Below are positions 1 to 10,189 of a DNA stretch of 64,000 nt, in pieces (within the stretch, counting starts at the first letter, position 1; each line of letters opens with the position of its first letter). The notes below the pieces were generated by a model, which saw nothing but the letters and a program-made list of their open reading frames with translations, had not been told where the DNA came from and ran no database searches. The stretch comes from Clavelina lepadiformis (Eukaryota > Chordata > Ascidiacea > Aplousobranchia > Clavelinidae). The stretch is taken from assembly GCF_947623445.1 (NCBI RefSeq), contig NC_135243.1:4962501-5026500 (forward strand), given 5' to 3'. A program made the position numbers and the translations under genes.

Positions 1-654
1 ATGTTTTTAATTTGGTCACGAGTCATATAGGAAGGTAGGTCGAAGATAACAATCAACGTCCAACGTTCATATATCGCTGTTTACATTCTACGTTGCGAAC
101 ATGTTTTGCAAAGATATTCTTTTTTCGTTGTGAACGCAATCGCTCACCCACAAAAGCGAATGTCAAACCATTAACAGGGCTTATTTCGTCGACCGGGTGT
201 GCAGGACTAATGTGAAGACGAGTTTGAAACTGGTGTGAAAAGTGAAATGTATCTAATAAAGTACAGCGTAGGAGAGCTAAATATAGGCGTAATAGAATAA
301 AGTAGGCGTAGGAGAGCTTACAATAACAAAAATGTATTATCAGACTCTATGACTCTATGCCGCCATTTTGACGACTAACCAGGCATAAGTTTGAAAAAAT
401 TTTTAATTAACAACGACAAACTTTTGTTATCTTATCAAACAAATATCAAAGTTTTAATTGAAATCAACTTAAAACTTTTGAAAAAGCATTTTTGAGCATT
501 TCACGTTTTTTGATGTATAGCTTCTCTACTAAGCTGGTAGCAAAAACTCCGTCTATATAGGCCTACGTGATAGATTATATTATATTATATATTGCATTGA
601 CTTGTTGCCAAAGACTCATAGATTTTACAACACCTCGAAGCTGACGATTCACCA
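1..654. other. 5' flank of GnRH receptor-like gene A
   Basis: No coding exon is recognisable here. The stretch is AT-rich. A short TATAT-type run lies at about 571-594, roughly 60-80 nt before the start codon of gene A, and a TAGGCCTAC word occurs at about 558-566. The promoter, 5' UTR or a trans-splice acceptor for gene A should lie here, but no site stands out clearly. Confidence 0.5.
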
Positions 655-3600
655 ATGGATACCGTCACAATCAACATGACAAATGGTGATGTCTTTGACG
701 AATCGTGTAACATGACTTTGAGCGGAGAATATTTCGAGAACGGGTCATACAGTTGCTCATACATGTACCAGGTATACGGTGTCATTGTTTATATAACTCA
801 TATACAAACACATCAGGAGAAGTTTAAAACATCAGGTCAAAGAAATCAGTCAAACGCTCCACTGGTAGTTTATGTTCTCAAGTATTGTTTGTGAGATATC
901 GTTAAAAATACTCTGATCAAAATTGAAAGATTAATAAGTTAGGCGGTCACAAAGCGGTAAAGATAGTCAACCTACGAGACATACTATGACGTATACTTTT
1001 TGAATTTTGCCATGAATTGGCCACGACACAGCTCAGCTGGAGACTTATTGAAAATATTTACTTTGTTGTTTTCTCGTTGGTTTGTTTGTCTGTGGATTTC
1101 CTGTTTTCGTAGTAAACAAGTTACAAAAGCTCTTCAAAAGCGCAAGTTACAAAAGACTTGTGGTATACGTAGATGACAACCAGCGTTGACGTAATATTGG
1201 TCAGTTCCTAATATATTCTATCGCCGTCATTTAGAAACAGCTTTTAACTTGAAATAGTCTAATAAGCTATAACACGTTCATTGTAACACATACAGCATCG
1301 TCTTTAAATGCGACCCAAGTATCTATGCAAGGAACGTAATAATTTTTTTCTATTCCAATCTACAGTCGTTGTTGGACTGACGCTTCACAGCCGAAAATGT
1401 TATGTTACCCTGACACATTAATCGACATGATGTTAGTTTAGTTCAGCTCAACATCGCTCTTCACAGGAACGGTATCGTGACAGATTTAAGAGCGCGAACG
1501 TGGTTTTTAAATGCTGCGTTTTCAAACAAAACCTTTTCAAAGTGGTGCGTTTTTTCTTGGCCTTTTTGTGACCATGTCGTGTCAGTTATGTTGTTGACAA
1601 TGAACAAATATCAACAATGATGAAGACTTAAGATTAAATTATGGTTGTTTTCGGAAGGATTTTCTGAAGAAGAATCGTCTCGTGTTCGATGAACATCACC
1701 TTGCCAAGATCGTGGTCATCTGGGTTATCTTCTTTCTTTCCTGCTCCGGGAACTCCGCCGTCCTCTTCAGCGTCAATAGAAGAAGGAGCCAGGAACGATC
1801 CGGAAACACCCAGCTCCTGATGACGCATCTTGCAATTGCTAATCTCATCTTCACCTTCTTCGTTCTACCCATGGGTGAGTATCATCCAATTTTGTGTTCT
1901 TTGTGTGTAAACCGGATGAGGAGAATAGTAGCACTTGTAGGCTACCATAGAGTAGCTGTAAGCAGGTTTTTTTTTAAGGTTTGGTTTGGGTGACCGCTAA
2001 GTAGTTTTAAGAGACCGCAAGTGTTTCATTTACTGTAGTAGTGTAGTTGCAAGTCCAAATTTTGGGAAACCGCTGGAGAAATTTGGGGGACCGTTTCGGT
2101 CCCCCAAAACACCTTAAAAAAAACACTGGCTGTATGTTAAATATCCTCGGTTAAGACATATGCTGGACTTCTCGCATTTCTTTGTAAAAGCGCAGACATT
2201 TTGTACGAACTTACGTAACGTTTCCACTATTTGATACATTTGAGGTCTGTTTATACGGTTGGTATTAAAAAGGGACAAAATGAGTACATGAAATAAGCAA
2301 ATACAAATTTCAACGATTCTGCACCTTATATGGAATATTACATTGTAGTGCGTAAGAAGCGATTGCCGCAGCTTGGTCAGCAAATTAACCTTTCCAGTCA
2401 GCACACCGCCAGATAACATTGTCACGACGTAGTTACGTACACGCCTGATGTGACTGTGATAACGGGCATAAGCAGCTGTTGTTACGATCAATACCTGTTT
2501 AGCCAGTGATTGAACTGAAAACATCTAGCAGCAGATATTAAATAAAATCTTGTTGATAACAGAAACTGTTCTTACAAGCTATATCGCTGTTTTCTACGCT
2601 GTCTTCGCACGCGGGCATAAATGCAGTTCGATTGTTTTAGGTCTTTTAACGCTTTCTAGAAAGCAAGTTTCCATATAATTGACAATACCACCCCGCGTGA
2701 CACAAGAAATCGTTTTTCCCAAAACATTCCTAACTTCATGCATCACTGATCACTGTCATTATCTTTCGAAGAAAAAAGTTTCCAAAAGCAGACCCCGCTA
2801 ACTTACTCCCGTATTATACTGGTTAAGGCGAACGAGCTAAATTCTATCACGAGGTTTAGTCTAACTTACAGGTAATGATTTAAGCCTACCATGTAGCATG
2901 AGCAAAGTAGCGTGTGTTTCTCTTGCATATATGGACTCCTTCTATACACGCGGCTCTTCTTGAATAATTTTCTATAGGTGGAATGCATTTTTGATAAATT
3001 TTGTGCGAAATTGCGTTGTTTTCGAACAAATAACCTGCAATTTATTGCATAGTCACAGCGGTTTAATGCAATTTTAGGCTATATTACCATAATCTCTGAT
3101 AAACCGTTGACCTTTGTTGTCGGGCCGAGAGTAAGCTCTTGGACCTGAAGATTAATTATATAAAGGCAGTAAACGGTTAAAATTTTGACTTGACATTTTT
3201 GTTAGTCTTAAACTTAATCCAGCCATTATGAAGGAACTCTGTCCGTCTGAAGCTATTAAGTTTGTCAATTTAATATTTATGTTGACACATGGACCGAAAC
3301 TAGAATCACCAGTAAGCAATAGATTGCTACATGTCTGACGTAATTTAATTACGTTTCGGACCCCATAATTAAAAATAAAATTGGAAAGATTCCTTGCAAT
3401 CTAAAGAATTTATCAAGACCGACCTTTCAATTAAAGTCGCCAATTTGTAACAAACGTCACATCCGGGACGGACTATCCGGGATCCGGGACATGCAGAAAA
3501 AAAATGCTTTTACCAAGTTACGCAATGCTGCTGTGTATTAAACAACGTATACGCTTGACCAGCTATTCTGAGCCTACAAAGGCCACCCAGTACCACCAGG

Positions 3601-6600
3601 GTGGGACATAACCATGGATAGGCTAAACTGAGCTGAACAGGCGTCAGCGAAAATAAAGCTCCAATGAATACGGAATCAACTATGTGTTTTAATTAGAAAC
3701 AAATTTATCAAATGCAAGTGTAGTGTAATACAGTAATTGTGATGCGTATGTTATGCTGCATCTCAAAACCACATTGGAGGATCATGCTCATTATCCATGG
3801 CGTACGTCATTTACTGGTTCTTATGATCAAATATTAATTATCATCGCATGTCTACAGTGTCTTTACAGTCTTACGACATTAAGATTTAGCAGTGTTAAAT
3901 GATAATAATAAGATCTTGAAACAAAATATAAAAGGTTATGAGTTTCGGTTCAGATGCCTTATGGAACGTCACTTTGGAATGGCGTGGCGGCGACATGCTA
4001 TGTAGGTCGTTGAATATGCTGAAGCAATTTTCCATGTACATTTCATCAGCTATGATAGCGGTAAGTGTAGAAAAAGGGATGTTAGCTTATGCATTTCTGC
4101 TTGTTCTTACTCTGTGGCTGGGGTTGGCACCGGCACCAAGTATTTAACATTAACAGTTGACGCTGTAATTGGATCTACCCTGTATAGCATGGAATCAATT
4201 TACTGTAATAAAAACCGCGTTCTCCTGAATGACATCAATTTGAATTTAAGAAAGCCTGTGCGTGCGCTATAAATGTCCGACAAATTGCTTATCGGTTAAA
4301 TTTTCTTGGTGAATTCAACACATGTCGTTCATGTTACGCCGATAGGAACGGAAAAGTAACAGCGTTAAACAAACGAATCGTTTTGTTTTTGTAACACAAC
4401 GCTGGATCAATATCGAGTCATTTCGACCAAGCTGTTTCAAAAGCCTTCGCCTGTCTTGTGCTGTCCGTATCAATCTTGTCAGCTTGTGCAGCATAAATTA
4501 TTGAAGCTGGCTGTAAACGCATTTGTATTTAAATTTTAATTGCATCTATACCAACATTTTTTTACTTTATAGACTGAATGGTTTTGTTTTCATTCATCCC
4601 GACAATGCTGTTGAGCTGACACGTTTTATTCTTAGCTATTGTTATCAACGATTTAAAAAGATTAGTTTTTTGATTGTTAAAACTTAAACGTACGGAACAG
4701 GAACAAACTGTAAGCCAATTTAGTTAACACTAACACTTACTATAGGTTATGGCCATCGACAGAGTGGCGAATCTCCTGTTCCCAATATCTCCACACAAGC
4801 AGAGAGAGCGGGTAAACGCGATATTGGCCATAGCCTGGATTTTCAGCTTTGTCAACTCCGTACCAGCCGTAAGTCGAAAATCCTAAACTGTTTACGTTAT
4901 GCATTACGGTGCTGCACTTGTGTATTGAATATGTTATATTACCAAACACTTGGCTTTATTACTAGTTTACGGATCATTTTAAAACGGGATTGAACAACGG
5001 ATATCTTTTTTCTGAAATTGTTCAGATCTGAAAACTATCAAAATCTTTCTATCATTTGCGAACATGTCAATCATTTATCAATAATCAAAATTGCTAACAC
5101 ATCGTTTGTTTCAGTGTGTTATGTTCTCTTCTGGGGATCATTGGCCAAACGAATGCAAATGTCCCGACCACTATATACAGCAGTGCGTGGATTTCAAGAT
5201 AATCCACAACGGCCTTGGGAAGCAAATCTTTTATCTCTACTCGCTGTGTATCTCCTTTTTCATTCCAGTTCTTTGTGTAATTGTTTGTTACGTGATTATA
5301 GTTGTGGCAATTGCAAGGATGGCAAAGCAGGCTAAAGGTAACATAAGTTGCAAAGATACACTCATTTTTATGCGAAACTTACTTTAGTTCGGGTTTCTAG
5401 TAACTTGGAATTGAGTTTCCAAAGTTTGGGGACAAAGTTTTAGTTTACGGTTTTTGCATTGCTAAGTTATAAACTTACTTCAAACTAAAGCTCAATCAGC
5501 TATGACCGAATTAGCCGTTTTGAATTAAGAAGAAGGCAGAAATGAAACGCTAAATTTTCACTTTTTTGCCACACCATGTTATGTTGTACACGTAGCATAA
5601 CTTGCACAAAAACAGCCGATTGTGCAAGTAACGAAGGAAAAAATTTCTTAACTTTTAGCTGTTCCAATAGAAAAGCCTTTACTTTTCCTTATAAGGAAAA
5701 AGCGAGTGTAGCTTATTTGTGACGAATTAACTCTAAAAACATTTTTAAACTCGACTTGTATCGCTAGTTTCAGCTTTTTCCATATCATCTTGCTATGCAG
5801 TTACTGAAGAGCAGTCCTCCGAATTTCGGCCAACAGGAGGCCGCAAAAGCCTAGCTAGAAGGAGCCTAGCAAGGGCAAAGAAAATGTCTCAGATTGTGAC
5901 GGGCCTTATCACTGCCACCTTTGTCGTCTGTTGGTGCCCTTATTACGTCATAGGAGTCATTCATTGGTTTCAAGATGAGGGCGAAAGCGGCGTGGTTGGT
6001 GTCCTTGTAAGTCAAGCCCATTGGCATGTATGATCAGTTAGTGGTGTTGTATTTATAATGTCTCGTGTCAATGACTTGATTCGAGTAGGATTTTCTTATT
6101 ACTCGGCCTAACTCGAGCCAATTGTCTGAAATAACTCCAGTCACGCTTTGGTGGACACGACTGAGCTTTCTATGCGTCCCGTTAAACCGAGACTGCTTCA
6201 GTGTTCCGTTCGGATTGGGGTTTTTCCCAGTTATGTGAAACTTGTTCGAAAATGATCGTTTTTTTGTGTGTACAAAAGTGCTAGCTTTTTAAAAATTACA
6301 GTTAAATAAATTCTCTTATTACAAGAGTCAGTTAGGGTTAAAATCACGGTAAGTTTATTGATTTACAACCCGTTTTGTGTAACAGGCGCAAGAAGTAATG
6401 CTTCTTTCAATGTATCTTAATCCATGCTTGCATCCCTTTATCATGGTAATGCTTCTGAAAGACGTCAGAAAAGATCTACTGTGCTGGAAACCCTGTCCAC
6501 TTTCCTGGCTAAGGTGAGTGCAGTGAACTTTGTGTGCAAAAAATAGAAATTTTACGGTGTTTTCTTAATTCTTGTTTTACAAATTTACTCCAAAGTATGA

Positions 6601-9600
6601 GAAATTTAACCTCAAGGTGTAAATTTTCCATCGGTTGAGAAACCCCGTCTTACTGTCTGCACTTCTAATCAATCATAAATAGTCGCAAGGCATTATTCAG
6701 GGGAATTCTCTTTTATTTCGCACAAGCCAATGGGCAATAAGTCAACAATAGCAATATGGTAGGCTACCCACACTGGAGTAGACTACTGTACTGCTGCCCA
6801 AAACAACAGCAGCTCGTATGACGTAGCACAATCTTGAAGTATATTAATCTGGATTTCAGCATACCACCCTTTAAGCCAGTGGTTCCCAACCTTTTTTGGT
6901 GTCGGGGCCGAATTTCAAACTTCATAGTACGTATGGAGCCGCATGAAAAGACTCAAGTAATTATAACAAAAATTTTAAAGCATGAAATCATGTACCAACG
7001 AATAGCAACACTAACAAGAAAAATAACACAAATCAATTTAATGTCCAACTTGACATTGGCTTTGAGCTTTAACAACTTTGTCAAAGCGAGGCGCAATTGT
7101 GGTTTAGGATTCAGGAGGCGGTTTATGATTCACAATAAGTAGACAATGGACCATTCACAGCAGTATAAAGTAGGCTACAAGGTGTAACTGTAAGATGTAA
7201 AATGAAAAATTTGTAAACAATTTTGACCTAACGCTATAAATTTTGACCAATTTTTGACAACTCAAAAAATAATCGCCCTAATTGTTGCAAATAGATTTTT
7301 TATTTTTTTTTGGGATTTTCAGGGGTCATTGAGAGCTGCAAGAAAGCTACCTTGGAGCCGCATGCGGCTCTAAGAGCCGCGGTTGGGAACCACTGCTTTA
7401 AGCCCAGGTCTGATTCTAACCAATAGGTCGCTGTATATTAAACCGTATCTATAGCTGAGCTTGGTGCCCGGTCGATTCAACCGACAGAAGATTCAACAGA
7501 AAATTCAACTCAAGGACCATTCAACACACAGATGTTGGTTGGGTGATTTAGCCTTTCAGGGTTTAATCGCTCTGGGTTGAATCGACCTGGAACCGTTAAG
7601 TTGATGCATCCATAATGTAATCAGATACTTTCACTTGTTTGCAGAAAATCACCTACTAGCGCCATCGCGCGGTTGCCGCAAACGCCGCCACACATCCGAC
7701 TCGCTGTCATGAAGGATGGTGACGACACTAAACACGTGACCTTTTTTAAAGACGCTGTCAAAAACGATTTCATGTGATAGCTAAAATATAACGCCATATA
7801 TGTGGCGATGGAACATAGATGCATGACGTAATGAAACGTCATTTTGTACTTGTACTGTACACGTCAAGATTTTTATGTGAAATAGGTTTTGAAATCCCGT
7901 TATTGCCCAAAGATCTGCTGAGTTATTTATCAAAACGTTGCTGACACGATAATACATACAAAACGTCCTTTTTCACACACCTTGCTTTTCTATTTGGCTG
8001 CTTTTCACTGTTGTTGCCAGTTGCATTTGACCTCAACCAATGAAAATGAACCTCGAAATCGTTTTCCTTCCTAATCTTTGATATTTTCGCTGTAAATAAT
8101 TTTTGTTGGTTAACTGTGTCGTTGTTTGGACACATTTTATTGTGTTGTTATAACTATATTTTGTCAGCGTGAATGGTTTTCCGACTGAGAACTTTGCTTT
8201 TACTTGTAAGACTTTGCCTTGAGCATTTTATATAAATATCAATTATTCAGCGAAAAATAGTATGTTATCATCGGGTTTTACCATTGATTAGCTTTTTACA
8301 TTTTCGATTACACAGAACAACAACACTGCACTGTTATACTAATATTCGGCATGAGCGCAACGTTTATGATGTCAGTATTTTGTATCAGAGCAAGGTTGCA
8401 TGGCCGACAAGGCATTATTGCAGATAGTAATCGGCATGAGACATACGTATAGAACTACAGTCAGACCTCGTTAATAGAACCCTGATCAACCGAAATCTCC
8501 CTATCCACAGAAACTGCAGGGATCCGATTTCTTCCCATGCATTTTACCCTTTTAATCCGGAAACTTCGCTGTCCGAATCTGACACAGAAGTTTTGAAACA
8601 AATGTACTAAATCAATAGAAAAAAAAACGATAAACTAGATTGCGGAGCAAAAAAAATGGTTGTGAATGCACGTTTTTGTGTGTTTTTCGTAGATGACGAA
8701 AACAATAGCCAATTATCTATGCACAATGTAAGCTGCAGTGATTTAGTTAGATCAGATCGTCATAAAAAGCGCAGAGTCAGCGCTGACGAGGCAGTTTACT
8801 AAAAGCATGAACGTAAAATATATTTTCGTTTCTAGGCGATCGTTCAAATTCTTTTTTGTTTTTGCAAATGATTTTTTTTGACACTGACTAGCTTTTCCCA
8901 TTCAGAATGAATTTGTTGCCTATCCCATACAAAATTCTGATAATGACCGTGTATGTTCCCGCTCAACAATATTTCACTTTTGCTATCATTCCGATTATCC
9001 GGACAACTCGCTAAACCGACATTTTGTGACGAAAAAAAGTGTTCCGGGCTAGGTCTGACTGTAACCAAATATTGGTTTGACGTGTTTATGACCTGTACCA
9101 AGTACTGGCGACAAACGGAATGTCGATTACTTAACCAAGTAAACTTTGCCAATTGCTAACGTTAACAAAAGAAATTGTCTCAAAACCGGAATCGGAAATG
9201 GTCGATATGTTCCTCCAATGAACAAAGACTTTTGATTGTGCAGATGACCTTAACCAGGCTGATATTTTAAGGTAAGCGAACTTGATATGGAAAAGATATG
9301 CAAGTTGACTTACGATCGTAAATCAAAATCTTTTCCAGTGCGTTTTCAACTACATTGACCATTCTAACCTTCATAGCATTTGAACAATTATCTAATATCA
9401 AATTTAACTACGATAGGAATAGGTTTGAAAAAAATTTATAATAAAATTGGTGAAATAGCCTAAATAGGATAAACAAGTCTGCCTGGATTCTAAAGAATTC
9501 TAAAGCCATCAGCGAAATGTAAATACCTTTAAAAAAGCTTTCTGTTCTATGCAATTGAAATCAAACACGGATATCGAGTCTTTACATATTTTTCGCGTGA

Positions 9601-10100
9601 GTCAAAAACAAAAGAAAAGGGGCGTCAGAGAAATGCTTGACGTCAGCAAATCAATAGAGTATTATGCATTTTTGGGTGAAAAGGCAATGTTTGTGCAATG
9701 TTCAGACGGCGGCAGCCTAAAAAGGCCAAGGTTTAGTCCGAGGTAATTTGACAAATGAAGCATAGACCGAATGATCTGGAACGAGCCCTTAAGAATGTTT
9801 GAAATTGGAAAACTAAACACAAACGATGAAAAAGGAAATTCTTTCTCCCTATTTGCGGGGCGTGCGATTTTAGCTGCTTGACGTACATTACCCGTTTCAA
9901 GTGACAGGAAAGATACCCTTTGTTACGTAATACGACACCATTGTTACGTTTTTTCTCTCAGCACGAGGAAGGCCAAGGCTTTGCTGCATAAAACCAGGTT
10001 TGAAAGAGGAGTGCTATCATTTTGTAGCGGTTGGTGCCAGCGAGTAAGGTGTAGAAGCAAACAAGATAATACAATACGTTTCATATATTTAAATAATTAG
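655..10100 (+). CDS. gnrhr: GnRH receptor-like GPCR, gene A (8 exons)
   Basis: Seven-transmembrane receptor of the gonadotropin-releasing-hormone receptor family. Coding exons: 655-771, 1658-1874, 3954-4060, 4746-4868, 5115-5337, 5801-6006, 6386-6513, 9962-10100. All introns are GT-AG and the phases agree, giving 419 residues. Exon 1 is an extracellular N-terminus with several NxT/NxS sequons. TM1 is near residues 55-78 and TM2 near 91-111, with Asn at 2.50 (HLAIANL). ECL1 carries a glycosylation site and Cys128. IDRV at 151-154 is the DRY equivalent. ECL2 contains QCVDF, like the vertebrate QCV motif. TM6 has CWCPYY (vertebrate CWTPYY) and TM7 has LNPCLHPFIM. The usual (N/D)PxxY of TM7 reads HPFIM. 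Exon 8 (46 residues, basic and Cys-containing tail) is the least certain: it rests on phase, an acceptor after a T-rich tract, and an AATAAA at 10105-10110. If intron 7 were retained, translation would stop at once at the donor (TGA). Confidence 0.88.
1967..2124. mobile_element. Small MITE-like inverted-repeat element in intron 2 of gene A
   Basis: About 158 bp. It begins with a T-run followed by AAGGTTTGGTTTGGGTGACC and ends with the near-complement: read on the minus strand, a T-run followed by AAGGTGTTTTGGGGGACC. The imperfect inverted ends and T-run/A-run edges suggest a non-autonomous DNA element or foldback. The superfamily is not assignable, and it starts about 90 nt after the exon 2 donor. 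Confidence 0.5.
6877..7395. mobile_element. hAT-type MITE with perfect 8-bp target duplication (intron 7 of gene A)
   Basis: 519 bp with perfect 15-bp terminal inverted repeats, CAGTGGTTCCCAACC and its complement. It is flanked on both sides by the identical octamer CTTTAAGC (6869-6876 and 7396-7403). An 8-bp duplication and CAG...CTG ends are the signature of the hAT superfamily. There is no transposase ORF, so it is non-autonomous. The subterminal region is also complementary (GGAGCCGCATG near 6935 against GAGCCGCATGCGGCTC near 7363). Confidence 0.9.
7468..7589. mobile_element. Short inverted-repeat element (MITE-like) in intron 7 of gene A
   Basis: 122 bp bounded by CCGGTCGATTCAACC and the complement of CAGGTCGATTCAACC, i.e. 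14 of 15 matching bases in inverted orientation. The inside repeats ATTCAAC several times. No convincing target duplication is visible. A related fragment sharing GGGTTGAATCGACC and the complement of GATGTTGGTTGGGT lies at about 41390-41446. Confidence 0.6.
8458..9061. mobile_element. Tigger/pogo-type MITE in intron 7 of gene A
   Basis: 604 bp. The ends are CAGTCAGACCT...AGGTCTGACTG, flanked on each side by TA (8456-8457, 9062-9063). CAGT ends and a TA duplication fit the Tc1/mariner superfamily, pogo/Tigger branch. Similarity continues inside both ends with Tigger-like CCGAATC/CCGATTATCCGGA segments. No transposase frame is seen. Confidence 0.75.
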
Positions 10101-10104
10101 AGTC

Positions 10105-10110
10105 AATAAA
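10105..10110 (+). terminator. AATAAA poly(A) signal of gene A, just before gene B
   Basis: A canonical hexamer lies 4 nt after the gene A stop codon and 79 nt before the gene B start codon. If used, gene A would have almost no 3' UTR, and its cleavage site would lie in the short A-B gap, as in trans-spliced operons. Confidence 0.45.
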
Positions 10111-10189
10111 AGGACACTGTTAAAGCAAACGTTACTTCAAAGATATTTGCAACACCATTTGGATCACGTAGTGATTGGATGATTTCGCT

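Noticed and set aside
2114..2524. 136-codon minus-strand ORF within receptor A intron 2
   Set aside because: No recognisable domain or compositional sign of coding; it sits wholly in an intron of a well-supported gene. Frames of this length are expected by chance a few times in 64 kb over six frames.
9549..9746. 65-codon plus-strand ORF as an alternative last exon of receptor A
   Set aside because: No acceptor in the right phase. The exon at 9962-10100 has acceptor, phase, stop and a nearby poly(A) signal.
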